Positions 20,639 through 30,048 of a DNA stretch of 33,583 nt are shown one piece after another. The stretch is from an uncultured Sphingomonadales bacterium. GTDB lineage: Bacteria > Pseudomonadota > Alphaproteobacteria > Sphingomonadales > Sphingomonadaceae. Where the stretch lies: NCBI GenBank assembly GCA_937898525.1, contig CALCBC010000096.1, forward strand, positions 1 to 33,583. The letters are read 5' to 3'. Made by a program: the position numbers and the translations under genes. The notes below the pieces were generated by a model. It searched no databases. It was given only the letters and a program-made list of their open reading frames with translations, and was not told the DNA's origin. Position 1 is the stretch's first letter. The number at the start of each line of letters is the position of its first letter.

Positions 20639-21022
20639 GTGGCCAAACGAGCTCTCATCGTCGAAGACGATCTTCTGAACCGGATGCTTTATTGCGCGGT
20701 CCTCGAAGGCCGCGACTTCACCGTGGAAGCCGTCGGCGACGGCGGGCAGGTCATGGCGAAGGTCAGGGAGTTCGCTCCCGATCTCATCATCATGGACATC
20801 AACCTGCCGAATGTCTCGGGCGTGCGGCTGATCGAGGCGCTGCAGGCCGACAGCCAGTTCCGGGAAATCCCGATCCTCGCCGTGACCGCCTATGTCGGCA
20901 AGGGCGAGGAAAACCGGATTCGCAAGGCCGGAGCCAAGGATTACCTCCCCAAGCCGATCAAGATCGAGCCCTTCATGGCCGCCGTCGAGCGCCTGCTGCC
21001 GCCCGAGCCGCGGAGCAAGTAG
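20639..21022 (+). CDS. Single-domain response regulator, DivK-like
   Basis: 127 aa from GTG 20639. Receiver domain only, no output domain. The acidic pair Asp10/Asp11 (IVEDD), phosphoacceptor Asp53 (IMDINLP), Thr83 (AVTAY) and Lys105 (YLPKPI) are at the usual receiver positions, and the numbering matches DivK. DivK-type proteins pass phosphoryl signals among histidine kinases in alphaproteobacterial cell-cycle control; whether this is the true DivK or a paralogue cannot be told. The frame opens earlier (TTG 20621, GTG 20624), but residue spacing favours 20639. No clear ribosome site. It ends 3 bp from the convergent membrane/spermidine-synthase-like gene. Confidence 0.87.
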   Translation: MAKRALIVEDDLLNRMLYCAVLEGRDFTVEAVGDGGQVMAKVREFAPDLIIMDINLPNVSGVRLIEALQADSQFREIPILAVTAYVGKGEENRIRKAGAKDYLPKPIKIEPFMAAVERLLPPEPRSK

Positions 21023-21025
21023 CCG

Positions 21026-23215
21026 CTAGAACCGTATCAGCGAGACGAAGGAGGCCCGGTCGTCGGTCCAGGGCCGCGGTGCAGCCGCCCGGAGCGGGCT
21101 CCAGGCTTCAGGTTCTGCCGACTCGATTGTCGCCAGCCGCTCAACATCGCCGGTGAGCATCACCCAGTCGGACGCGCTCAGCCCCTCGGTTTCGCCGGGA
21201 GCGTCGTGCCGGATGCGGGCATGCCAGCCTCCGGCGTGTGCGAGCGCCGCGATCATCGGCTCGAGGTCGATGAAGCGGTTGGAGATGTGCACGAGCAGGA
21301 CGCCGTCGCTCGCGAGGACGCGGCGATAGGTCGCGAAGGCCTCCGTTGTCAGCAGGTGCAGCGGGATGGCGTCGGACGTGAAAGCGTCGATCGCGAGGAC
21401 GTCGAACCGTCCGGCCGGCTCCTCGGCAAGCTCGAGACGCGCATCGCCGACGACGATCCGCGCATCGGGCGCGCAATCGGCAACGAAGCTGAACGTGCGG
21501 TCGCGCGAATAGCGCACGACGAGAGGGTCGATCTCGAAAAAGGTCCAGGCCTGTCCCGGCTTTCGATAGCAGGCCAGGGTGCCGACGCCGAGACCGGCGA
21601 TGCCGATCGAATCGCCGGGTTCTGCGGCCGCCAGGACGAGGCCCGCCCCCGAGGTGCGGCCATAGTAGGCGGTCGGCTCGCTTCGACGGTCGCGATCGAG
21701 CCACTGCTCTCCGTGCATGGTCGTGCCGTGGACCAGCCGGCGCATCGTGCCGTCGGGGGATGTTTCGACCGCGTAGACGCCGAAATAGCTGCGCGACCGG
21801 GTGCCCTCGACGCTGAGGGAAAGCGTCGACAGACCGCCGTGGCCGAGCATCATCAGCGCGAAGACTGCGACGAATGCCCAGCGCTTGCCAACCAGGAAGA
21901 GGCCGAGAACGACGAGCGCCGAAACCAGCACCAGGATCTCCGTCCCGCGCGTCTCCTCGACGGCATGGGCGAGGCGCCAGGCGAGCAAGGCGGCTGCGAA
22001 CACCGCGACGACAGCCACGGGCCGCGCCCGTTGGCCGCTCTGCCAGAACCGTGACAGCACGGGAACGAACGGCGACTGCGGAACCAGCATAGCCGCGGCG
22101 AGCAACAGCAATGCATGTTCATAGACCCAATCGAACAGGAGCGGTGCGACGAGCGCGGTGAACAGTCCCCCGAGCGCGCCTCCGGCGGCGACGGCGAGGT
22201 AGAACAGGGTCAGGCGCTCGGGAGCGGGGCGCAAAGCGTAGAGCTGGGCATGGAGCGCGACGGCCAGCACGAACAGCAGCGCGGCCATCGCCAGCGCCAG
22301 GGCCGGGTTGGACTGCCCGCCCGAAATCATCGCCAGTCCGCCGATCATGAGCAGCGGAACCGGCGCGTAGCGGCCCAACAGCCGCGCCCAGTCGCCATGG
22401 TCCGAGAACGCGACCGGAAAGCTCAGCAGGTAGAGGCCGAGGGGGATCACCCACAACAACGGCATCGCCATCAGGTCGGCCGTGAGCAGCGTGGTCGTGG
22501 ACAACATGAGTCCTGACGGCACGGCCGCCAACGCCAGCCAGTGCAGCACCCGCCGACGGCCGACCGGCCCCGACGCTGTGGTGGGCATCGCCGCGGGAGC
22601 GGCTTCCGGCACGTTCCAGCGCCACGCAGCCACCAGACCGACCAGCGCCGCGAGCACCAGGTATCCGAGCGACCAGGCGCGGCTCTGTTCGCCCAGCGCC
22701 ATCTCGGGCTCCATCCAGAAGGGATAGGCGATCAGGCCGCCGAAGCTGCCGATATTGGAGGCGGCATAGAGTCTGTACGGATTTCGTGCGTCGGGAAGGC
22801 CCGCGTACCAGCGCTGCATCAGCGAGGCCTGCGCCGACAGCAGCAGGAACACCGGACCGATCGTGGCCAGGAACAGCGCCGGCACCCACAGGATCTCCCA
22901 GCCGGGCTCCGGCGCGGGAATCTCCGCCAGCGAGATCGGCAGCGTCAGCGCCGCTGCCACGAGCAGCGCGACATGAAGCGAGGCCTGCCGGCGGAACGGC
23001 AGCCGGGAAATCGCGTGGGCATAGGCGTAACCGCCGAGCAGCAGCACCTGGAACACGAGCATCGCGCTGTTCCACACGGCCGGCGCGCCTCCGAGCCGCG
23101 GGAGGGCGAAGCGCGCAACCATCGGCTGAACGAGAAACAGCAGGAAGCTGCCGCCAAGGACCGCGACCGTGAACAGGGCGCGGCGGGCGAAGCCCAGGAG
23201 AGACTCGGTCGGCAC
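21026..23215 (-). CDS. Membrane protein fused to spermidine-synthase-like domain
   Basis: 729 aa. Residues 1 to about 470 hold a dozen or more hydrophobic helices, opening with FLLFLVQPMVARFALPRLGG, the hallmark of the fused MFS/spermidine-synthase group. The C-terminal 200 residues form a Rossmann methyltransferase-like fold: GIAGLGVGT near 537, an acidic FEIDP, VGDARLEL, and IDAFTSDAIPLHLLT. This resembles polyamine aminopropyltransferases but the exact SpeE active-site pattern is not obvious, so activity and substrate are uncertain. Start is GTG 23215. It lies 59 bp downstream of recG on the same strand and may be co-transcribed. Confidence 0.83.
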   Translation of the reverse strand: MPTESLLGFARRALFTVAVLGGSFLLFLVQPMVARFALPRLGGAPAVWNSAMLVFQVLLLGGYAYAHAISRLPFRRQASLHVALLVAAALTLPISLAEIPAPEPGWEILWVPALFLATIGPVFLLLSAQASLMQRWYAGLPDARNPYRLYAASNIGSFGGLIAYPFWMEPEMALGEQSRAWSLGYLVLAALVGLVAAWRWNVPEAAPAAMPTTASGPVGRRRVLHWLALAAVPSGLMLSTTTLLTADLMAMPLLWVIPLGLYLLSFPVAFSDHGDWARLLGRYAPVPLLMIGGLAMISGGQSNPALALAMAALLFVLAVALHAQLYALRPAPERLTLFYLAVAAGGALGGLFTALVAPLLFDWVYEHALLLLAAAMLVPQSPFVPVLSRFWQSGQRARPVAVVAVFAAALLAWRLAHAVEETRGTEILVLVSALVVLGLFLVGKRWAFVAVFALMMLGHGGLSTLSLSVEGTRSRSYFGVYAVETSPDGTMRRLVHGTTMHGEQWLDRDRRSEPTAYYGRTSGAGLVLAAAEPGDSIGIAGLGVGTLACYRKPGQAWTFFEIDPLVVRYSRDRTFSFVADCAPDARIVVGDARLELAEEPAGRFDVLAIDAFTSDAIPLHLLTTEAFATYRRVLASDGVLLVHISNRFIDLEPMIAALAHAGGWHARIRHDAPGETEGLSASDWVMLTGDVERLATIESAEPEAWSPLRAAAPRPWTDDRASFVSLIRF

Positions 23216-23274
23216 GGCCGCGCTACTGCGCCGCGCGAGAGGCTGCTGGCAATCGCAAATCCATGCCCGGCTCC

Positions 23275-25338
23275 TCAGCCGCCGCGCAGCAGTTGCACGC
23301 CCCAGTCGCGCTCGAACAGGTAAAGCAGCACGCGCGCCGCTTCACCCCTCGGCGAAGCGAGGCCGCCGTCGCGCTCGATCAGCAGACGTGCGTCGTCGTG
23401 CGCGACCGGCAGCAGCCGCTGCATTTGCTCGAGGTCGGCGACGCGAAACGGGGTGTCGCCAGACTGCCGCGTCCCCAGCAGCTCGCCGCCGCCCCTCAGA
23501 CGCAGGTCCTCTTCGGCCAGGCGAAATCCGTCCTGCGTTTCGCGCATCAGTGCGAGGCGGTCGCGCGCGGTGTCGCTCAGCGTTTCGCTGCGCAGCAGCA
23601 GGCATACCGACTTCCCCGACCCGCGCCCCACCCTGCCCCGCAATTGGTGCAGCTGGGCGAGCCCGAAGCGTTCGGCCTGCTCGATAATCATCAGAGTCGC
23701 ATTGGGCACGTCGACGCCGACCTCGATCACCGTCGTCGCCACAAGCAACTTCGCCTCGCCGCTCGCGAAGCGTTCCATCGCTGCGTCCTTGAGCTCGGGC
23801 TTCATCTGCCCGTGAACGAGTACGGCCGTCTCGCCAAAGCGCGCCTTGAGCGCCGCAAACCGCGCTTCAGCCGCCGCGAGATCCTCGCTCTCATGGTCGC
23901 CGCGCACCATCGGGCAGACCCAGTAGGCCTGCCGTCCGGCTTCGAGATGCCGGGCGAGGCCATCGACGACTTCCGGCAGGCGCTCGATCGCCACGACCCG
24001 GGTGTCGATCGGCTGACGCCCCGGCGGCATCTCGTCGAGCCGACTCACGTCCATCTCGCCGTACTGTGCGAGCGTCAGCGTGCGCGGGATCGGCGTTGCG
24101 GTCATCGCGAGACAGTGCGGTGCGACCTTGCCCTTCTGCGTCAGCATCAGCCGCTGGCCGACGCCGAAGCGGTGCTGCTCGTCGATCACCACCAGCCCGA
24201 GATTGCGGTAGGCGACGGCCTCCTGGAAGATCGCGTGGGTGCCGACGACGATCTGGATCGATCCGTCGACGAGCCCCATCAGTACGGATTCTCGCGCCCG
24301 CCCCTTGTCGCGCCCTGTGAGCAGCGCGATCGAAACCCCGGTCGAACCGGTCATCGCCCGCAACGTCTCGAAGTGCTGGCGTGCGAGAATTTCGGTGGGC
24401 GCCAGCAGCGCCGCCTGCGCCCCGGCCTCGGCGGCGATCAGCATCGCGTCCAGCGCCACGACCGTCTTGCCCGAACCGACGTCGCCCTGGAGCAGCCGCA
24501 GCATCGGCGAGTCCTGCGCAAGGTCGTTCTCGATCTCGGCGATCGAGCGCCGCTGGGCGCCGGTCAACGGGAACGGCAGCGCGAGCTTGCCGCGCAGCCG
24601 GCCGTCGCCCCGCAGCGGCTGCCCGCGGCGCCGGCGATTGTCCGCCCGCACGAGCATGAGCGCCAGGCTGTTGGCCAGCAGCTCGTCATAGGCCAGCCGG
24701 TCGCGCGCCGCCGGATGCGGGCCGCGATGGGCGAGCACCAGCGCGTCGCGCCATCCCGGCCACTTGTGCCGCTCGAGAACGCCCGGCTCGACCCATTCGG
24801 GCAGTTTCGGCGCACGCGCGAGGGCCTGCTCGGCCAGTTGCGCAACTCTGGGCTGGGTCAGGCCCTCCGCCAGCGGATAGACCGGCTCGACGAGATGTTC
24901 CATCAGCCCGGCACTGCTGTCAGTCACGTGATCGGGGTGCACGATCTGCAGCCACTGGTCGTACTGCTCGAGCTTGCCGGCGACCCAGCGCTTCTCGCCC
25001 ACGGGCAGCAGCTTGCGCGCGGTGTACGAGGCCTTGCCGAAGTAGACGAGCGCGCAGACGTTGCCCTTTGCGTCGCGCGCCACGACCCGGTGGGGGGCGC
25101 GGTTGTTGCGGCTCTCGCGGTGCTCGACCACCGTCAGCGGCACGACGATCTGCTCGCCGACGCTCGCCTCGTCGAGATCGGTCACTGCACGGCGCTGCAC
25201 GAAGCGGTCGGGCAAGTGATAGGCGACATCGCGCACCCGGGTCAGGCCGAGCTTCTCGAGCGGCTTGCGCAGTTTCGGTCCGACGCCTTCGAGGCTCTCG
25301 GTCTCGGCGAACAGCGGGTTGAGCAGTTCGGGGCGCAT
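23275..25338 (-). CDS. recG: ATP-dependent DNA helicase RecG
   Basis: 687 aa from ATG 25338. Rescues stalled replication forks and processes branched DNA. An N-terminal wedge/OB domain (YHLPDRFVQRRAVTDL) precedes the superfamily 2 helicase core: Walker A GDVGSGKT near residue 284, DEQHRFGVGQR, TATPIPRTL, and QLRGRVGRG with a C-terminal TRB-type region. The frame is open to a TTG at 25371; the ATG is preferred because MRPELLNPLFAETESLEGVGPKL matches the usual RecG start and CAGGG lies 5 nt upstream. It is divergent from the hemerythrin gene and near sdhE and mfd, a familiar alphaproteobacterial neighbourhood. Confidence 0.95.
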   Translation of the reverse strand: MRPELLNPLFAETESLEGVGPKLRKPLEKLGLTRVRDVAYHLPDRFVQRRAVTDLDEASVGEQIVVPLTVVEHRESRNNRAPHRVVARDAKGNVCALVYFGKASYTARKLLPVGEKRWVAGKLEQYDQWLQIVHPDHVTDSSAGLMEHLVEPVYPLAEGLTQPRVAQLAEQALARAPKLPEWVEPGVLERHKWPGWRDALVLAHRGPHPAARDRLAYDELLANSLALMLVRADNRRRRGQPLRGDGRLRGKLALPFPLTGAQRRSIAEIENDLAQDSPMLRLLQGDVGSGKTVVALDAMLIAAEAGAQAALLAPTEILARQHFETLRAMTGSTGVSIALLTGRDKGRARESVLMGLVDGSIQIVVGTHAIFQEAVAYRNLGLVVIDEQHRFGVGQRLMLTQKGKVAPHCLAMTATPIPRTLTLAQYGEMDVSRLDEMPPGRQPIDTRVVAIERLPEVVDGLARHLEAGRQAYWVCPMVRGDHESEDLAAAEARFAALKARFGETAVLVHGQMKPELKDAAMERFASGEAKLLVATTVIEVGVDVPNATLMIIEQAERFGLAQLHQLRGRVGRGSGKSVCLLLRSETLSDTARDRLALMRETQDGFRLAEEDLRLRGGGELLGTRQSGDTPFRVADLEQMQRLLPVAHDDARLLIERDGGLASPRGEAARVLLYLFERDWGVQLLRGG

Positions 25339-25453
25339 GAGCCCTGATAGGTCAGGCCGGGCGGCGGACAAAGTACCCAGCGGCAGGAACCGCCACCGCT
25401 TTCGCGGCTTTCACGGACATCGGGCGCGCCCGCCTGCCCCCAGGAGAGATGCC

Positions 25454-25966
25454 ATGCCGCAACAGGAATTTACCGACGCCATCGCGCTGCTCAAGGCCGA
25501 CCACTGCACGGTGGAAGACCTCTTCCAGAAGTTCTGCAGTGCCAGCAACAAGGACCGCAAGCTCGCGCTCGCCCAGCAGATCTGCAACGAGCTGAAGATC
25601 CACGCCCAGATCGAGGAAAAGATTTTCTACCCGGCGTTCGACGGCAAGATCGACGAGGACCTGCTACGCGAATCGTACGTCGAGCACGATGGCGCCAAGA
25701 TCCTGATCAACGACATCATGGAGAACGGCGCCAACGACGCCTTCTTCGAGGCCAAGGTCACCGTGCTCTGCGAAGAGATCCAGCACCACGTGAAGGAAGA
25801 GGAAAAGCCGGCCGAGGGCATGTTCGCCCAGTGCCGCCAGACCGGCGTCGACCTCGTGGCGCTGCGCGACGAGATGCTGGCCCTGAAGGAGCAGCTCCAG
25901 GCGAAGGCCGAAAATGGCGGCCTGCCTCGCGCCGAACTTGCTACGGTCCAGCTGCAGCCGGCTTGA
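25454..25966 (+). CDS. Hemerythrin HHE domain protein
   Basis: 170 aa, all-helical. Candidate ligands of a di-iron site are His17 (ADHCTVEDLF), His50 and Glu54 (HAQIEEKIFYPAF), His78 (VEHDGAK), and His111/His112 with Glu115 (HHVKEEEK). This is the cytoplasmic HHE type, thought to sense or buffer oxygen, nitric oxide or iron; the exact role here is unknown. The C-terminal 40 residues form a charged helix. Start supported by GGAG about 8 nt upstream. It is inserted between the usual neighbours recG and sdhE; 32 bp separate it from sdhE on the same strand. Confidence 0.9.
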   Translation: MPQQEFTDAIALLKADHCTVEDLFQKFCSASNKDRKLALAQQICNELKIHAQIEEKIFYPAFDGKIDEDLLRESYVEHDGAKILINDIMENGANDAFFEAKVTVLCEEIQHHVKEEEKPAEGMFAQCRQTGVDLVALRDEMLALKEQLQAKAENGGLPRAELATVQLQPA

Positions 25967-25998
25967 CGCCGGCCTGCGCAATGCCAAAGGGGGGGCGC

Positions 25999-26268
25999 AT
26001 GGCCGGTTCCGACCTTGCCGTGCGCCTCGCCCGCGCCCGTTTCCGCGCCTGGCACCGCGGAACGCGCGAGGCCGACTTCCTGATCGGGGGATTCTTCGAT
26101 CGTCACCATGCGAGCTGGGGACCTGTCGAGCTCGACTGGTTCGAGGCGCTGCTCGAAGAAGACGACGTCGACATCATGGCATGGGCGCTCAAGGCAAGGC
26201 CAGCGCCCGAACGGTACCGGGGTCCGTTGCTCGCCGCCCTTGAAAAGCTGGACTACGTCACCACGTAA
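25999..26268 (+). CDS. sdhE: Succinate dehydrogenase flavinylation factor SdhE
   Basis: 89 aa. Helps attach FAD covalently to SdhA. The signature RGTREAD (from Arg20) matches the RGxxE motif needed for function, and FRAWHRG, DFLIGGFFD and the downstream WFEALLEEDDVDIMAWAL segment are as in the family. The ATG at 25999 is chosen because AAGGGGGG lies just upstream; an in-frame ATG at 25981 would add six residues. It precedes mfd on the same strand, separated by a terminator-like hairpin. Confidence 0.92.
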   Translation: MAGSDLAVRLARARFRAWHRGTREADFLIGGFFDRHHASWGPVELDWFEALLEEDDVDIMAWALKARPAPERYRGPLLAALEKLDYVTT

Positions 26269-26317
26269 GTTGCGGTTCGCAACGGGTCTCCCCCCTTTGA
26301 CCCTGCATTGCGTGACC

Positions 26318-26355
26318 CCCGCCCGCGTCGCCCTTCCAACTTCGCGGGCGGGTTT
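26318..26355 (+). terminator. Likely terminator after sdhE
   Basis: Stem CCCGCCCGCG (26318-26327) pairs perfectly with CGCGGGCGGG (26343-26352) around a 15-nt loop and is followed by TTT. The short T-run makes it a moderate candidate. Confidence 0.5.
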
Positions 26356-26472
26356 CCTCGTGACAGATCAGTGGGGTGGCGCTTGGGCCGGCACGGCGCT
26401 ATCGCCCTCGCCAATCGTCCAGCCCCCTCTCGAACGAGCAGGGGGCCCTAGTTGCGTGCCCGGATTCCCAGA

Positions 26473-29400
26473 ATGCCCGACTTTTCCCGTATCCTGCAGG
26501 CCGACCGGCCGCTGACCCTCTCCTCGGTTCCGCGCGGCGCGCAGCCTCTCGTCATGGCGGATCTGGCGCGCGCGGCAAAAGGCCGTGCCGTGTTCATCGC
26601 GCCCGACGAGCAGGCGATGCGCGCCGTCGCCGACGCAGCACGCTGGTTTGCCCCTGAGCTGCAGGTGATCGAGTTTCCCGCCTGGGACTGCCTGCCTTAC
26701 GACCGCGCGAGTCCCGCGCTTTCGGTCAGCGCCCGCCGCCTCTCGGCCCTGCACCAGCTCCAGGCCGGGAAGACCTCCGCCCAGCTGCTGGTGACCACGG
26801 TCAACGCCCTGCTCCAGCGCGTGCTGACGCCGTTCCGCATCCGCGAGGCCGTGCGCGAGCTGAAACCGGGCATGCGGATCGGCTACGACAGCCTGATCGC
26901 GCTGCTGCAGCGGCAGGGCTATTCGCGCACCGACACCGTGATCGACACGGGCGAGTTCGCCGTGCGCGGCTCGATCTTCGACATCTTCCCGGCCGGGCTC
27001 GACCACGGGCTGAGGCTCGACTTCTTCGGCGACGAGCTCGAATCGCTGCGCCTGTTCGATCCCGCCACCCAGCGCACAACGGCGACGACCGACGGGCACC
27101 TGCTTCTGCCGGCCAGCGAGGCGCTGCTCGACGAAGACACGATCAAGCGCTTTCGCACGCGTTACCGCGAAGCCTTCGGCGCCCACGCCACGCAAGACCC
27201 GCTGTACCAGGCGGTCAGCGAGGGCCGCCGGCTGGCGGGCATGGAACACTGGCTTCCGCTGTTCGAGGATCGCCTGGCGACGCTGTTCGACCACCTCGGG
27301 CCGGACGACCTCGTGGTGACCGATTCGGCTGCCGTCGGCGCCGGCGAGGAACGGCTTGCCGACATCGACGACTATCACCGCCAGCGCCGCGAGATCGCCG
27401 GGCAGGCCGCCGGCTCCTATCGTCCGCTGGAGCCCGACGCGCTTTACCTGTCGCGGGACGAGTTTGCCGAAGCCCTCGAGCGACGGCCGGTCCACCGCGC
27501 CTCGATCTTCGCGGAGCCCGAGAGCCCTGGGACCGTCGATTTCGGATTCCGCTCGGCGCGCGACTTCGCGCCCGAGCGCACGCGCGGCGACAATGTCTAC
27601 GAAGCGGCGGCGGCGCACTTCAGGACCCTCGCCGGCTCGGGCAAGCGCGCGCTGTTCGCGGCCTATTCCGAGGGCTCGCGCAGCCGCATCGCCTCGATCC
27701 TCGGCGAAGCCGGGATCGGGCTCGAGAGCGCCGACAGCTGGCAGCAAGCGCTCGGCCTCGCGGCAAAAGGGCGGCCGGTGGGCATGGTGCTGCCGCTCGA
27801 CACCGGATTCGCCAACGACGAGATGGAACTCGTCACCGAGCAGGACCTGCTCGGCGACCGTCTCGTCCGGCGGCGCAAGCGGCGCAAGGATTCGGACGCG
27901 TTCCTCGCCGAACTCTCCGCGCTCAACCGCGGCGACCTCGTGGTCCACCTCGACCACGGCATCGGCCGCTACCTGGGCCTTGAGCCGATCACCGTCGGCC
28001 AGAGCCAGCACGACTGCGTGATGCTCGAATACGCCGGGGGCGACAAGCTCTACATCCCGGTCGAGAACATCGATGTGCTCAGCCGTTACGGCAGCGGCGA
28101 AGAAGCCGCCGTGCTCGATCGCCTCGGCGGCGAGGGATGGCAGAAGCGCAAGGCGCGGCTCAAGGAACGCATTCGCGAGATCGCCAACGAGCTGCTGCGA
28201 ACCGCGGCGGCCCGCGCCCTGCGCAAGGCGCCGGTGCTCGAACCCGAGGAAAGCAGCTTCAACCAGTTCGTCGAGCGATTCCCGTGGGAAGAGACCGACG
28301 ACCAGGAGCAGGCGATCGCGGATGTGCTGAAGGACCTTGCCGAGGGCAAACCGATGGACCGCCTCGTCTGCGGCGACGTCGGCTTCGGCAAGACCGAAGT
28401 GGCGCTGCGCGCGGCGTTCGTGGCGGCGATGCAGGGCCAACAGGTAGCGCTGATCGCGCCGACCACGCTGCTCGCGCGCCAGCACTACCAGAGTTTTAGC
28501 GAACGCTTTGCCGGCTTCCCGCTGAAAGTCGGCCGCCTTTCGCGACTGGTCCCGGCGGCGGAAATGAAGGCGACTCGCGACGCCCTCGCCGACGGAACGA
28601 TGGACGTGGTCGTCGGCACCCATGCAATCCTGTCGAAGTCCACCAGGTTCAAGCGCCTCGGCCTCGTCATAGTCGACGAGGAGCAGCGATTCGGTGTCAC
28701 CCACAAGGAAGCGCTCAAGCAGCTGCGCGCCGACGTGCACGTGCTCACCCTCACGGCCACGCCGATCCCGCGGACGCTGCAGATGGCCATGAGCGGTCTG
28801 CGCGAACTCTCGACCATTCAGACGCCCCCGGTCGACCGCCTCGCGGTGCGGACCTACGTCATGGAATGGGACGACATGGTCATGCGCGAAGCGCTGCTGC
28901 GCGAACATCACCGCGGCGGCCAGAGCTTCATCGTCGTGCCGCGGATCGCCGACATGCCCCAGGTCGAGGAGTGGCTGCACAAGTACGTTCCGGAGGTCCG
29001 CTTCGTCACCGCCCACGGACAGATGACGCCGACCGAGGTCGAGGAACGGATGAGCGCGTTCTACGAGAAGAAGTACGAGGTGCTGCTCTCGACCACGATC
29101 GTCGAATCGGGGCTCGACATCCCGAGCGCCAACACGATCGTGATCCACCGCGCGGACCGCTTCGGCCTCGCCCAGCTCTACCAGCTGCGCGGCCGCGTCG
29201 GTCGATCCAAGCTGCGCGCCTACGCCTACCTGACGACGCCGAAGGACACTGTGCTCAACGAAGTCGCGGAAAAGCGGTTAAAGGTGCTCGGCGACCTCGA
29301 TTCGCTGGGTGCGGGCTTCCAGCTCGCCAGCCACGACCTCGACATCCGCGGCGCAGGCAACCTGCTCGGCGACGAACAGTCGGGGCACATCCGCGAGGTC

Positions 29401-29964
29401 GGCTTCGAACTCTATCAGTCGATGCTCGAGGATGCGATTCTCGCGGCCAAGGCGGGCGACATGGGGCTCGAGCGCGAGCGTGAAGCCTTCAGCCCGCAGA
29501 TCACCGTCGACGCGCCGATCATGATTCCCGAGGACTACGTCCCTGACCTCGCGGTGCGGATGGCCCTGTACCGGCGGCTGAATGACGCGAGCGACAAGGC
29601 CGAGATCGAGAGCCTGGCCGCAGAGATGATCGACCGCTTCGGCCCGCTGCCGCAGGCCACGGCGAATCTCGTCAAGCTCATCGAGATCAAGCACCAGGCC
29701 ATCGCCGCATGCATCTCGAAGATCGAGGTCGGCGCGCGCGGAACGCTGGTCAGCTTCCACGAGGATCGCTTCCCCGACCCGGTCGGCCTGATCGCCTACG
29801 TTGAGCGTCTGAAGGGCACGGCCAAGCTGCGTCCCGACATGAAGCTCGTGATCAGCCGCGCCTGGGGCGACCCTCAGGCCCGCCTCAACGGACTCTACCA
29901 GTTGACCAAGGGCCTGAGCGCGATCGTCAGGAAGGCCGAAAGGCGCGAGAGCAAGGCCGCCTGA
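26473..29964 (+). CDS. mfd: Transcription-repair coupling factor Mfd
   Basis: 1163 aa. Removes RNA polymerase stalled at DNA damage and recruits UvrA. The N-terminal UvrB-like part includes ARWFAPELQVIEFPAWDCLPYDRASP and FDIFPAG; an RNA polymerase-interacting segment (DLVVHLDHGIGRYLGL) follows; the translocase core has Walker A GDVGFGKTE near residue 633, DEEQRFGVTHKE, TATPIPRTLQMAM, and QLRGRVGRS; the TRCF C-terminal domain ends the protein. Start at ATG 26473 (MPDFSRILQAD); the frame is open slightly upstream to a TTG, and the ribosome site is weak. Full family length, no sign of damage. Confidence 0.96.
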   Translation: MPDFSRILQADRPLTLSSVPRGAQPLVMADLARAAKGRAVFIAPDEQAMRAVADAARWFAPELQVIEFPAWDCLPYDRASPALSVSARRLSALHQLQAGKTSAQLLVTTVNALLQRVLTPFRIREAVRELKPGMRIGYDSLIALLQRQGYSRTDTVIDTGEFAVRGSIFDIFPAGLDHGLRLDFFGDELESLRLFDPATQRTTATTDGHLLLPASEALLDEDTIKRFRTRYREAFGAHATQDPLYQAVSEGRRLAGMEHWLPLFEDRLATLFDHLGPDDLVVTDSAAVGAGEERLADIDDYHRQRREIAGQAAGSYRPLEPDALYLSRDEFAEALERRPVHRASIFAEPESPGTVDFGFRSARDFAPERTRGDNVYEAAAAHFRTLAGSGKRALFAAYSEGSRSRIASILGEAGIGLESADSWQQALGLAAKGRPVGMVLPLDTGFANDEMELVTEQDLLGDRLVRRRKRRKDSDAFLAELSALNRGDLVVHLDHGIGRYLGLEPITVGQSQHDCVMLEYAGGDKLYIPVENIDVLSRYGSGEEAAVLDRLGGEGWQKRKARLKERIREIANELLRTAAARALRKAPVLEPEESSFNQFVERFPWEETDDQEQAIADVLKDLAEGKPMDRLVCGDVGFGKTEVALRAAFVAAMQGQQVALIAPTTLLARQHYQSFSERFAGFPLKVGRLSRLVPAAEMKATRDALADGTMDVVVGTHAILSKSTRFKRLGLVIVDEEQRFGVTHKEALKQLRADVHVLTLTATPIPRTLQMAMSGLRELSTIQTPPVDRLAVRTYVMEWDDMVMREALLREHHRGGQSFIVVPRIADMPQVEEWLHKYVPEVRFVTAHGQMTPTEVEERMSAFYEKKYEVLLSTTIVESGLDIPSANTIVIHRADRFGLAQLYQLRGRVGRSKLRAYAYLTTPKDTVLNEVAEKRLKVLGDLDSLGAGFQLASHDLDIRGAGNLLGDEQSGHIREVGFELYQSMLEDAILAAKAGDMGLEREREAFSPQITVDAPIMIPEDYVPDLAVRMALYRRLNDASDKAEIESLAAEMIDRFGPLPQATANLVKLIEIKHQAIAACISKIEVGARGTLVSFHEDRFPDPVGLIAYVERLKGTAKLRPDMKLVISRAWGDPQARLNGLYQLTKGLSAIVRKAERRESKAA

Positions 29965-29999
29965 CGATCCGGCTCAAATTGGCGACCGGCCGAAACAAG

Positions 30000-30024
30000 A
30001 AGGGCCTCGCTCGGCGAGGCCCTT
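30000..30024 (-). terminator. Terminator hairpin between mfd and the small membrane gene
   Basis: An 11-bp perfect stem (AAGGGCCTCGC at 30000-30010, GCGAGGCCCTT at 30014-30024) with a 3-nt loop. On the minus strand it is followed by the T-rich TTGTTTC, so it best ends the small gene at 30049-30273; it may also act on mfd from the other side. Confidence 0.65.
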
Positions 30025-30048
30025 CGTAAACTCCGTGAAGCGACGAGT

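Noticed and set aside
26269..26310. Near LexA box GTTC-N7-GTCT upstream of mfd (about 26275-26289)
   Set aside because: One half-site is mismatched and it lies before the sdhE terminator-like hairpin, far from the mfd start.
26368..29148. 926-codon open frame on the minus strand
   Set aside because: It lies opposite mfd in a high-GC region; its translation is arginine/aspartate-rich without any family motif, while the plus strand gives full-length Mfd.
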